Positions 49,601 to 57,716 of a stretch of DNA of 64,000 bases are shown here, piece after piece. Numbering within the stretch: the stretch's first letter is position 1; the number at the start of each line of letters is the position of its first letter. A program made the position numbers and the translations under genes. The DNA lies in IMG/VR virus record IMGVR_UViG_3300042379_000183, positions 1 through 64,000 of that record; one strand, 5' to 3'. The DNA comes from a virus. The notes under the pieces are model-generated. The model searched no databases. It was not told where the DNA came from and worked only from the letters and a program-made list of their open reading frames with translations.

Positions 49601-51902
49601 CACCTACGTTACCATCATTTCCAGTAAGAGTATATCCATTATATGCACCACCACCACCACCACCTACTGTAGTAATAGTAGCAAATGTAGAACTACCTCC
49701 ATTAGACCCATGACTACCCTGCCCTGTACCTTTTAATCCACCAGCACCTACAGTAACGGTAATAGGTGTACCCGTACCAACTACTAAATTAGAGCCTGCT
49801 AGTAGTCCTCCACCACCACCACCACCTGCTAGTGAGCCCCCACCTCCACCTCCACCAGCAACTACTAGGTAATCTACAATAGAAGCTATAACATTAGTTG
49901 GTACTGTTTCAGTAATAGCACCAATATTCGATATAGCATTAGCAACTTGTGTTTTTGCAAGCGGCGCAGTTGGGGGCGTGAATGCACCGGTATATACTGC
50001 TACTCCCTTGACTATGCGTAAATTAGAGATATATCCATTCCATGTGTATCCACTATATCCTGGAATTCCACTAATCCATAACGCATTAGCATTATTATAA
50101 TTATATCCAGTTGTAGTTCCACCGGCTAGTGTTTGAAGTACGCCATTATAATAAACAGAAACGGCTCCGGCATTTAAAACAAACGCAACATGAACCCAAG
50201 TATTTAAAGATATTGCACTAGTACAATACACAACTGCATTACCAGTAGTATCTACAAACGAAACTCTATTGCTACTATCTAAAAATAAATCAATAGCGGA
50301 ACCAGAGTTAGTTATACTAACGAATCGTTGGTTAACCTGACCGCCTAAAGTACAATAGAGCCAAGCTTCTATAGTACCAGTAGTGCCTAATGCCCAAGTT
50401 GAACTCGCTGGCAATGTAAGATAATCTGAAGTGCCTCCAGAAAAATACATCGAACCACTTCCAAGATTTACGTCGTATGGATACGTTTTAGTAAAGGGAC
50501 TGACGGAGCCTTGAGTAACTTTTCCATTGCGCGTTATTGCAACAGCATTGACACTACCGTCTAAAAATACATTGTTGTTACGTGTATTCGCAGGACCATC
50601 TGCTTGAAGTAATAAGCTAACGTTATTCCAGTAAGGATCGGTCTCGACCCAACCACCTGTGATGGCTTTTAACTGTGCCTCGTTCATGGCAGTATTATAA
50701 TACTCAACCTTCTGAATTCGTCCTCTCCATGCAAATAGGTTGTCGACCGGACGACTACCTATAGTAAGAGTAGTAGCCGGATTAGGGATACTTACTGAGG
50801 TATTAGAACCAGATGTTGTTCCATTGCAGCAGGATAGCTGTTTATTTCTAGTATTAGACATAGCTATCTTACCGAGCGTGAACGCTGGCCAGATCGGTTC
50901 TATGTCTAGTAGCGTGTTGGTACCCTGAGCGGTAACAACTCCAATGCCTGCACCGAAATAATAGCGAGCAAGGTTCATTCGGTTCTGGAAGGCACCATTG
51001 CTAAGCGGCCCTGTATAAGACTTATCGTGCAGCGCAACACAGTTTTGTAATGGGCTTAGTAGTGTAGCCGTAGGTATACCCTGGAAAAACAACGTGCTGG
51101 CTTCAGAGTTGTAGAAGGACGAGATCGAGTTGACTTCTGCGATGTCAATACCACGTGTAACAGCTACCGTAGTAGTAGGAATATATGAGCTTGAGGTGTC
51201 ACCAAGTTCCGCTTGCATGCCCCATATATATACAGTTGAACTGGCACCTGGAATTAAACAGGTAGAATAATATGTAGTAGACGCAGCACAAGATGTCACA
51301 ACAGTACATTTATACCAACCATTTCCGGCATTCTCAATATAAGCATTCTGGTTACCGGCTCCACCATATGTTAAGATGGTTCCAACAGCACCGTTTGTCA
51401 AGTCAAACGTACAATTAATGCCGGCTCCATAACCAGATGTTGCTAGACTAACACTTATCGTAGTAGAGGTGCCGGCTTTTGCATACACCGAAGTTGAATA
51501 TATGCTAGCAGAAGTAGTGAAACCCTGATATACATAACCACCCGCAGTAGTATCAGTCAGTAGTGTAGCTGTGGTACCGTCTGGTGCTGTACCAGAAGCA
51601 CTAACCGTTGCCGCATTTAGTACCCATGGGGCAGTACCAAACGACTGACTATATAATAAGACATTAGTACGTGCATCTTCAACTAGAAGTCCGCGCATCG
51701 CTAGTGTAGCAGGATCATAATCAAAGCGGGGAATATTAATTGCAGCAGTTTGAATTAGCCCATTACTACCTACATAAGTACCCGTAGTATCACGCGCAAA
51801 CGTAATTTTAGGATCTAAAATGCCTGTAGTAAAGTCTAAAGATAATGCTGCATTGCCAATCGATTTAAGAATGGCAAAGAACGTTCTAAATGAGCTTAAC
51901 AT
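46602..51902 (-). CDS. Giant modular tail fibre, about 1766 aa
   Basis: The start at 51902 (just after the upstream TGA) is preferred to 51959. Domains run as follows, by nucleotide position. An N-terminal phage beta domain (FARDTTGTYVGSNGLIQTAA; 51.8-51.1 kb). A laminin-G/ConA-like domain (GTIEAWLYC; 50.6-49.95 kb). Glycine-rich domains at about 49.9-49.05 and 49.0-48.1 kb. A second laminin-G-like domain (GSGDFTIEGWVYA; 48.05-47.45 kb). A third glycine-rich domain (47.4-46.6 kb). Laminin-G-like domains bind sugars, and glycine-rich ends often determine receptor choice. The repeats are clear internal duplications. Confidence 0.88.
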   Translation of the reverse strand: MLSSFRTFFAILKSIGNAALSLDFTTGILDPKITFARDTTGTYVGSNGLIQTAAINIPRFDYDPATLAMRGLLVEDARTNVLLYSQSFGTAPWVLNAATVSASGTAPDGTTATLLTDTTAGGYVYQGFTTSASIYSTSVYAKAGTSTTISVSLATSGYGAGINCTFDLTNGAVGTILTYGGAGNQNAYIENAGNGWYKCTVVTSCAASTTYYSTCLIPGASSTVYIWGMQAELGDTSSSYIPTTTVAVTRGIDIAEVNSISSFYNSEASTLFFQGIPTATLLSPLQNCVALHDKSYTGPLSNGAFQNRMNLARYYFGAGIGVVTAQGTNTLLDIEPIWPAFTLGKIAMSNTRNKQLSCCNGTTSGSNTSVSIPNPATTLTIGSRPVDNLFAWRGRIQKVEYYNTAMNEAQLKAITGGWVETDPYWNNVSLLLQADGPANTRNNNVFLDGSVNAVAITRNGKVTQGSVSPFTKTYPYDVNLGSGSMYFSGGTSDYLTLPASSTWALGTTGTIEAWLYCTLGGQVNQRFVSITNSGSAIDLFLDSSNRVSFVDTTGNAVVYCTSAISLNTWVHVAFVLNAGAVSVYYNGVLQTLAGGTTTGYNYNNANALWISGIPGYSGYTWNGYISNLRIVKGVAVYTGAFTPPTAPLAKTQVANAISNIGAITETVPTNVIASIVDYLVVAGGGGGGGSLAGGGGGGGLLAGSNLVVGTGTPITVTVGAGGLKGTGQGSHGSNGGSSTFATITTVGGGGGGAYNGYTLTGNDGNVGGSGGGAGSSEVAQTHNGGAGTDGQGYAGGSTLGRNTYNSGGGGGAGGAGSPGVAAGGGFGGVGLTSSITGTSTYYAGGGGGAGYGAIAGQVAGVGGLGGGASGESVTNTVAPNGIANTGGGGGGGCYVYAGTGSGGTGGDGVVIIRHLSTEPVAITTGSPVVTTSNGYRIYKFNTSGTIQFSISPTPTAIPFSLESLVVAGGGGGGGSHGAGGGGGAGGLVYHPNKTVAFGAGIPIIIGAGGQGGRYYAASTTGSYGTTNNSHGFAGGNSVFGDIIAQGGGGGNEAFYTDSVYKNGGSGGGAGDYYFGVANPGASRGGLATQTNSGGGTGYGFPGGSRGPGGPTTAEDSSHAVPHEGSGGGGAGGTATGGGSSTASNGGIGRYYQQFTNAGFPAGWFAGGGGGGYYTNGPITPTNIPGSNTGAKGGGGRGRDGASTNATVGVANTGGGGGGGSGNNTAPNAPDGGSGIVILRHLDLFPIATTTGSPTIVTSGGYTTYTFTSSGTIKWGTSPTGLLLNGANAAIVDTTGNNILETVGDSQISTAVRQYGTGSLKFDGTGDYLSTPATPALAFGSGDFTIEGWVYANALNSYNGVFAQWPASDGSASNSYVLESVGSSMNFYWVSGVTLYGPATLGTITTGSWIHYAICRSGNTLYPFKNGVLGTTVSITQTLNSPTSAITVGGAVAAGGHWNGYIDDLRITKGVARYTAAFTPPVTALPFVPQLVAPVAASAMPLAIETLVVAGGAGGGGWGGGGGAGGLIHNPLYTVTSGSSYVITVGAGGIAGTTSYSSGGDGSYSRFGTMTSVGGGGAGHYQGFAGRFGGSGGGGGGHSIVSTQVGGYGIIGQGNAGGTSGGYDNSNYYGSGGGGGASAVGTNHSGYTGGGGGIGTAYSISGIPTYYGGGGGGHTPTAGYGIAAGGGGGGGAGGCYYSNISAVSGTANTGGGGGGGYYGIGAGGSGVVIIRYLDTYLPASATTGSPTYTVVNGYRVYKFTASGSITF

Positions 51903-51903
51903 A

Positions 51904-52794
51904 TCAATATGTAAATCCCTGTGCCGTTGATCCATACCAATTAGTACCATCAGAAACAAATGAAAATATATCCATTTTATTTACTGCAGCAGTTACAATC
52001 GGTGCGCCTGAAGAACCCCATTTAACATTAGTAAAAGTTGCTGTAGTTGGTGTACCTGTAGTAGGTTGTTTTAAGATTAAAGTAAATGAAGCTCCGGCTG
52101 CAACTGTAGGCATAGTAAATGTACATGCAGTCGCTGTGGTAAGAGTAGCAGTTAAAACTGTACCCGCTGAAATAGCTAATGTAGCTGTAGCTCCTACTGT
52201 GCCATTGACTACTACACTTTCAATAAATCCAGAAATTACTGGTCTAGTGAGTGTAGGAGTAGTACTAAATACTAAGGAGCCGCTACCTGTTTCATCTGTC
52301 ACTGCTGCAAGTAAGTTAGCACTATTGGGGGTAGCTAGGAAAGTAGATACATTAGCACCTAATCCGGTTATACTAGCAAGAGTGCCTCCTGGCCCTACCG
52401 GGCCTACAGCTCCACCACCTGCCTGAGAAGCTTCAATCCAAGCACCTGTCATCCTAACATATAAAGAGCCATCTGTAGTATCATACCAGACGGTACCATC
52501 TATAGGTAAAGAAGGTGCTGTTGCACCTGCATATGTAGCTACAATAGATGCATCATTTAAATATCCAAGTACTTCGATCTCATCATTAAGTGCAGCACCT
52601 ACCACTAATGTAATCGAAGTTCCCGTAGTTGCAGTATAGTCTGTAGCATTTAAATGTACACCATTCTGGTATACTTCTACAAATGAAGGGGAATAAGTTA
52701 CCGCAAAGATTGTCTGCCCTGCGGTAGCTATGTAACTTCTCTTATCTATGGCAGTTTTACCACTACCTTGTACTAATGCACTTAACTGAGTCAT
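51904..52794 (-). CDS. Tail fibre with N-terminal attachment domain, 296 aa
   Basis: It begins MTQLSALVQGSGKTAIDKRS then QTIFAVTYSPSFVEVYQNGV and LNDEIEVLGYLNDASIVATY, a beta-rich fibre attachment domain common in cyanophage and T7-like fibres. In the middle are WYDTTDGSLYVRMTGAWIEA and a short collagen-like GGGAVGPVGPGGT. The end is a beta fibre region. It overlaps the giant fibre start by almost nothing, so the two are probably co-translated. Confidence 0.8.
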   Translation of the reverse strand: MTQLSALVQGSGKTAIDKRSYIATAGQTIFAVTYSPSFVEVYQNGVHLNATDYTATTGTSITLVVGAALNDEIEVLGYLNDASIVATYAGATAPSLPIDGTVWYDTTDGSLYVRMTGAWIEASQAGGGAVGPVGPGGTLASITGLGANVSTFLATPNSANLLAAVTDETGSGSLVFSTTPTLTRPVISGFIESVVVNGTVGATATLAISAGTVLTATLTTATACTFTMPTVAAGASFTLILKQPTTGTPTTATFTNVKWGSSGAPIVTAAVNKMDIFSFVSDGTNWYGSTAQGFTY

Positions 52795-52797
52795 AAG

Positions 52798-53217
52798 TTA
52801 TCTTTCGTTAGGCTGAATAGGATCAGTTAGAATCTTAGCAGCACGTTCCTGGGTGAGTAAACCTTTGGTTACTAACATCGGGAATCCTGCAACTACTCTG
52901 CTACCATCAGCCAAGTCAATTGTAGTAGCAGCATCGAATCTAGTTTTCCAGAGCTCTACTTCCGCATTAGTTTTGGCAGCATTAATGATGCCGATAAATT
53001 CCGCATCGGTCATGCGATTTAGGAGTGCTAACTTAGTAATAATACTAGGTAATACTACAGCGGGTCCATCAACGAATACGTTGTTCTCATATTTTTTACC
53101 TAGCATGACAATGTCATATTCTGCAATTTCTATCATGTTTGGTAAATCTATAATACCGGCAGCTTGAGTTACTCCAACTACAATATTGTTATCATTTAAT
53201 TGTGCATAATTTGTCAT
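52798..53217 (-). CDS. Fibre-associated protein, 139 aa
   Basis: It begins NYAQLNDNNIVVGVTQAAGI and contains SIITKLALLNRMTDAEFIGI and WKTRFDAATTIDLADGSRVV. The second half resembles the phage segment 'T.L.LLNR.TD.EF..I..A' found in tail and fibre accessory proteins of aquatic phages. Role in fibre assembly is plausible but unproven. Confidence 0.65.
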   Translation of the reverse strand: MTNYAQLNDNNIVVGVTQAAGIIDLPNMIEIAEYDIVMLGKKYENNVFVDGPAVVLPSIITKLALLNRMTDAEFIGIINAAKTNAEVELWKTRFDAATTIDLADGSRVVAGFPMLVTKGLLTQERAAKILTDPIQPNER

Positions 53218-53225
53218 ATTATTCC

Positions 53226-53525
53226 TTAAACATATTCAATTATTTGCCAATACCCACCAAACCCCGTCCACATACTACCATAATAAAAGGGCCCATAAAC
53301 TGTAAGTACAGTACTAGTTAGTGATTGTGGCGTAGGATCAATACTGGCACTTGCACCCCCAGCAGCATATCCGCCGTATAAAAATACTAGTGATTTAGCG
53401 GGGTTAATAGCACTAATAGATATAGAATAACTACTTCCGCCATTTGGTGGTGTATAAGATCCACGTTGAACGCTCTTTACAGCCCCTACACCAGGACCGG
53501 TAGAAGGTATTGTATATAATGCCAT
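53226..53525 (-). CDS. Small fibre-associated protein, 99 aa, paralogue B
   Basis: The sequence shares GAVKSVQRGSYTPPNGGSSY, SISISAINPAKSLVFLYGGY and TVLTVYGPFYYGS...WQIIEY with the protein at 43874-44179. It is probably a small beta-sandwich that forms a fibre tip or decorates the tail. Its start overlaps the stop of the 442-aa gene by one base. Confidence 0.7.
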   Translation of the reverse strand: MALYTIPSTGPGVGAVKSVQRGSYTPPNGGSSYSISISAINPAKSLVFLYGGYAAGGASASIDPTPQSLTSTVLTVYGPFYYGSMWTGFGGYWQIIEYV

Positions 53526-54853
53526 TATTTTACCCTTATATATTGGTTAAGTGTAGAATCCGTACGTCCCACATGAGTTGCAGCTAATCCTGGAAGCGTT
53601 GTAAAATTATTATTGGGATTTGCGCTATTTAAAGTATTAAATAACATAAAAGGGCTGCTACTGCTGCTAATAGTACCTAAAAATGTTATATTAGTTGAAC
53701 CCGCTGCCATTCCAGAGACTAAAATAGGGGCAAGAGGTGTCCAAGTTATCCCGTCAGTAGATGAATAAATAGCAGGACTTACCATATTACTTGAACCATT
53801 ATCTCGGTATATATAAAATACATTATTAATAACTGTTATTCTAGTTGAAGTAGACACAGCACTCTGAGTTAAATCAACTTGCGCTCCTGGGTAAAGTCCT
53901 AGACTTGCAAAACTAGTAGCTGTAAAAGTTACTCCATTTGCTGTGCGTATAATATACCAGTCAAAGGGACTTACGCTATTGCGCGCAAGCATAACAGTCG
54001 CATTTGTAGAATTTGCGCATAATGCGCTTTGACCCCATATACCACCATTACCTACATCTATATTGCCAGGTAATCCAGCTATTGTCGTACCTAATTTAAC
54101 CCAAGCGATACCGTCAGTGCTAGTTCCATATTCCCCGTTACCTCCAATAACAATAAATTTTGAGGCGGCTATTGACCAGGTCAATAAAAGTGGAATATAT
54201 ATTGATCCTGTTATAGTAGTAGTGACAAGAGTTGGACCTCCGGCTGGCGTCCACTTAAACATTGTAGTAGACGCATTGTCAATAGTAGTCTTACTACCTA
54301 TTACTAAAGACCCATCGGGTTTACTAGCTAATGCAGTCCAGTTGGTAGCACCAGTTGAACCCAATACAATGAGAGTAGTAGGACTAGCACCTGATATAGC
54401 CATAATACAATTATACCCTGCAGGACCATTATATCCCGACATGAATATATAGGGGGTAGCAGCAGGAACAGCTATCGCATCCCATATGGCATAACTACTA
54501 GACATTCCAGCGTCTGAGCTGATAGGTCCAGTTAAATTTGAGGTTCTATAAGATATATTATTTGCTGCAGAAATATTAGGAGTTACAATAAATGTTGTAG
54601 TTCCTGCACCTAATACAAAAGGTCTAAGTACTGTAGCCGTCGATGTTGTAGCGCTATAAACACCAGTATTTGATACAATTGCTCCTAAACCTGGATTAGA
54701 AGCTAATGAGGTTTCATAACCTGCTACAGTATCAAGAACTCCTGCGCGTAAGAAGATTTGTCCATTAATAGTAACTTGACTTGAACTATGGTTAAGTGTA
54801 ATACTTTCGCCAATAGCTATTTGGCGTCCTGCAAATTGTGCTGCATATGTCAT
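53525..54853 (-). CDS. Fibre protein with BNR-like repeats, 442 aa
   Basis: Short motifs of the type 'S-T-D-G-I-x-W-x-x-L' recur (GTSTDGIAWVKLGTTIAGLP, YSSTDGITWTPLAPILVSG), and with WTALASKPDGSLVIGSKTT suggest Asp-box/BNR repeats as in beta-propellers of sialidases and other sugar-binding proteins. The N-terminal 100 residues start TYAAQFAGRQIAIGESITLN and may attach it to a partner. It may bind or cleave host surface sugars; no catalytic residues can be named. Confidence 0.65.
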   Translation of the reverse strand: MTYAAQFAGRQIAIGESITLNHSSSQVTINGQIFLRAGVLDTVAGYETSLASNPGLGAIVSNTGVYSATTSTATVLRPFVLGAGTTTFIVTPNISAANNISYRTSNLTGPISSDAGMSSSYAIWDAIAVPAATPYIFMSGYNGPAGYNCIMAISGASPTTLIVLGSTGATNWTALASKPDGSLVIGSKTTIDNASTTMFKWTPAGGPTLVTTTITGSIYIPLLLTWSIAASKFIVIGGNGEYGTSTDGIAWVKLGTTIAGLPGNIDVGNGGIWGQSALCANSTNATVMLARNSVSPFDWYIIRTANGVTFTATSFASLGLYPGAQVDLTQSAVSTSTRITVINNVFYIYRDNGSSNMVSPAIYSSTDGITWTPLAPILVSGMAAGSTNITFLGTISSSSSPFMLFNTLNSANPNNNFTTLPGLAATHVGRTDSTLNQYIRVK

Positions 54854-57189
54854 TACATTATTCTCCAGCCTAGGGTGGCATTAATATATCGCATTTGATA
54901 ATTTGCGTTTGCGTTATCTAGTATCATATCTTCTGCCGTTCCCATTATATTATTACCGTTTCTAGCCAAGATATTTGTAAGAAGACCATTACCTGGAGTT
55001 GCCCAAACAATATCTCCGGCTGCAGGGCTTGCTGGTAATGTCAGTGTAGATACTGCCACATTAGTTAGAACATATTGATTATAAGCTACAGCAGTCTGAG
55101 TAGTTGTAGTAACTATATTCAGATCGGGAGTACCTGCTAGACCCTGGGGCCCAATCGGACCTATTGGACCCTGTGGGCCAATATTTGACATAACCTGCCA
55201 AGTAGTTCCATCATAAATCAATTGAACCATTAAGCCTTTAACATCAAATACTAAATCGGTAGTAGAAGCTTCAATTGTACTACCATTACGTGCTACAGTT
55301 AAGTTATTAGTTGCCCAATTTCCTGCATCCATAAAGTAAACGTAATCGCCTGCTGCTGGACTAGCTGGTAGAGTGACTGTGAATGCTGCTGCAGTAGTAT
55401 CTGTTACATACTGTTTTTTAGTAGTTGCAGTAGTATTCGCAGTGATTTTTTCCCAAGCTCCTCCACCTGTAGCAGCAGTTGCTTGAACGGTACCATCTGG
55501 GAACTTGAAACCAGTTAGTGTGGATTCTATCTGTCCGGCTACTGTTAATTTACTACCTGAGCTAACAGTACCAATACTTAAACGCCCGGAAGAATCTAAA
55601 CGCATTCTTTCAGGGATGCTAATAGCACTAGTATTATCTAAACCAGTTCCCCAAACTATTCCACCATCAGCACCAGCACCACCATTAAACTGCTGCCAAG
55701 CCATCCAAGTAGCATCAATCTTTTGTTGAAATCTAAATCCTGCAGTTAACCAATTGTTTCCAGTAGCAGTTCTAGTATTAGTAATTTCCAAATAGTCTGC
55801 ATTTCCTGAACCTGAGAATAGTTGTATAAGTTTATCTTGGCTACCTGCAATTGAGCCTAAAGCAGCACCACCAATATCTAGTTTATAAGTTGGAGCAGTT
55901 CGACCGATTCCTAGATTACCAGCTAAGTAATTATCAGCAGTACCTGCCATGTACAGGTTGTAGCGGTTGGTGCCTGCTGCTATTGCGCCGTAGAAACCGT
56001 AGTTGTAGGTTGCGCCAGTAAGGCCGGAAGAAACGAGATAACCGTATTGGCTTGTAATTGATGAACCGGCTCCAATATCCCCGGATGCGTTAAAATGTAC
56101 AAGAGAACTTAAATTAAACGCTGCGGCCTGCGTAACAATATAAGAGTTAAAGCCGTAAACAGCCGAAGTTACATCTGATGATACACTTGCAGATAGCGCA
56201 AAACCATAACTGTTAACTGCACCCGTTATATTTTTTAAGCTGGCGACAGAAAACCCCGCAGGAGCAGTACCCCCAATACCAACGTTACCAGAACTACCAA
56301 TGCGCATACGTTCATTAGTACCAGCAGCAATGATTACAGTATCCGACAGGCCAGCAGTCCCGGCAACTGATCCTATGATTGTGTTGTTGCTGCCTGTGGT
56401 TAGGGAGGAGCCCGCACCAGAACCTATACCAATATTGGTTGAGCCTGTACTGGCGACCAAAGAATTGTTACCAATTGAGGTATTGGAACCACCAGATATA
56501 TTTGCGTATAACGCCAAATACCCAACCGCCGCATTTGACACCCCTGTGGTATTTTGAGCAAGCGCCCCAAATCCAAATGCGTTATTATAATTTCCTGAAG
56601 TATTAGCATTGAGTGCGTATGCACCCGCTCCTGTGTTATTACCCCCACTGAGAGTAGCTGCGCCCAGCGCCCCGACACCAACCGCAGTATTGTTGGCAAC
56701 AGCATTAGCCCCCAGCCCCACGGTCAGACCTTGGATCACTGCGCCGCCAGTTAGGGTTGAGACGCCTGTGACACCAAGGGTTGTGCTGGCTGTGATCGCT
56801 GCGGCCCCAAGTGTGCCAGTAAAAGTAGGACTAGCAGTAGGCGCTTTATTATTAAAAGTAAGCCAATTTGTATTACTTAAATAGCCTGCCGCTGTTCCAC
56901 TTGCTACTGGAATACTAATAGCTGGAGTAGTTCCACCACTTGATATAATAGGTGCAGTAGCAGTTACTGATGTGACTCCACCTGGAGATCCATTAGCTGC
57001 TGCTGTAATTCTACCTCGAGAATCTACGGTTAAATTAGTATTAGTATAAGCACCAGCCGTAACTGCAGTATTAGCAAGTGCAGCTACAACGTCTGTATTA
57101 AGATTGATAAAGTTATTATCAAGTTGTGTGTTGGATAGAGGCCCATTTATAGCAGTTGCCCCGGTATCACGTGTAACTATAGTAGCCAT
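54853..57189 (-). CDS. Tail fibre with YadA-head-like repeats and collagen-like segment, 778 aa
   Basis: The N-terminus NTQLDNNFINLNTDVVAALA is followed by fibre repeats. About residues 165-290 contain YadA-like head repeats of type 'N-x-A-x-G-x-x-A-L' (NNTAVGVGALGAATLSGGNN, NAFGFGALAQNTTGVSNAAV), which form left-handed beta-rolls in trimeric adhesins. Near the end come KLTVAGQIESTLTGFKFPDG, a short collagen-like GPIGPIGPQGLAG, and a final domain shared with the 176-aa fibre. The head-repeat region has higher G+C than flanks, suggesting acquisition from another phage. Confidence 0.88.
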   Translation of the reverse strand: MATIVTRDTGATAINGPLSNTQLDNNFINLNTDVVAALANTAVTAGAYTNTNLTVDSRGRITAAANGSPGGVTSVTATAPIISSGGTTPAISIPVASGTAAGYLSNTNWLTFNNKAPTASPTFTGTLGAAAITASTTLGVTGVSTLTGGAVIQGLTVGLGANAVANNTAVGVGALGAATLSGGNNTGAGAYALNANTSGNYNNAFGFGALAQNTTGVSNAAVGYLALYANISGGSNTSIGNNSLVASTGSTNIGIGSGAGSSLTTGSNNTIIGSVAGTAGLSDTVIIAAGTNERMRIGSSGNVGIGGTAPAGFSVASLKNITGAVNSYGFALSASVSSDVTSAVYGFNSYIVTQAAAFNLSSLVHFNASGDIGAGSSITSQYGYLVSSGLTGATYNYGFYGAIAAGTNRYNLYMAGTADNYLAGNLGIGRTAPTYKLDIGGAALGSIAGSQDKLIQLFSGSGNADYLEITNTRTATGNNWLTAGFRFQQKIDATWMAWQQFNGGAGADGGIVWGTGLDNTSAISIPERMRLDSSGRLSIGTVSSGSKLTVAGQIESTLTGFKFPDGTVQATAATGGGAWEKITANTTATTKKQYVTDTTAAAFTVTLPASPAAGDYVYFMDAGNWATNNLTVARNGSTIEASTTDLVFDVKGLMVQLIYDGTTWQVMSNIGPQGPIGPIGPQGLAGTPDLNIVTTTTQTAVAYNQYVLTNVAVSTLTLPASPAAGDIVWATPGNGLLTNILARNGNNIMGTAEDMILDNANANYQMRYINATLGWRIM

Positions 57190-57222
57190 AATAGCCTCCT
57201 CCTATTTAATAAATAAAGCGAG

Positions 57223-57693
57223 TTAAGCGATCGTAATTTTCCAAGTGATCGTCAAGGTATCATTTGTACCTTTATTGATCACGGCAAATGTTGTTCTTGC
57301 AAGCATTGTAGCTGTATTCGCGGTAACAACATTGAAAATACCAGCTTCTGTTAACGCGGCAGTGCCTGTCCCGGCAGCAAACGTAGTAACATACTGAACG
57401 GTATCACTTGCAACAGTTGTTGTAGTAATCGTGACAGCAGAAGAACTACGAGCAACTTCAGCACCTAACAGTGTTTGTGTATCAGCAGTTGGTGATGTAG
57501 CATTGGCCGAACCTGTACCAACAGCAATCCAACCCATTGCAGCAGGACTTGTCACACCTGCCATACGAGCTGCAATATATGTTAATCCACTATCAACAAC
57601 AATATTTGTACTTCTAGTATCTTTTACATTGCCATTTTCGTCTTTTAGAACGAATTGAACAACACCAGTTGCACTAATCTTTTCTTGTAACAT
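57223..57693 (-). CDS. Conserved tail/fibre structural protein, 156 aa
   Basis: It reads VVQFVLKDENGNVKDTRSTN, then VVDSGLTYIAARMAGV and MGWIAVGTGSANATSPTADT, ending TFAVINKGTNDTLTITWKIT. This family ('L.G.V.F.LKDENG..K....NLVV..G..YI..R' and 'GWIAVGTG') is widespread in tailed phages of aquatic bacteria beside fibre genes. It likely forms part of the tail or fibre. Confidence 0.78.
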   Translation of the reverse strand: MLQEKISATGVVQFVLKDENGNVKDTRSTNIVVDSGLTYIAARMAGVTSPAAMGWIAVGTGSANATSPTADTQTLLGAEVARSSSAVTITTTTVASDTVQYVTTFAAGTGTAALTEAGIFNVVTANTATMLARTTFAVINKGTNDTLTITWKITIA

Positions 57694-57716
57694 TTAAATT
57701 CCTTAATTTGATAGTC

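Noticed and set aside
45253-49870. CRISPR-like short repeats
   Set aside because: The repeated cca/ccg triplets encode polyglycine on the minus strand; there are no regular spacers.
51890-52426. 178-codon open frame on the plus strand
   Set aside because: It mirrors the fibre gene on the minus strand and uses its Ala/Val/Thr-rich codons in reverse. It has no ribosome site and no domain. The same applies to long plus-strand frames at 35571-36047, 37869-38303 and 61880-62248.
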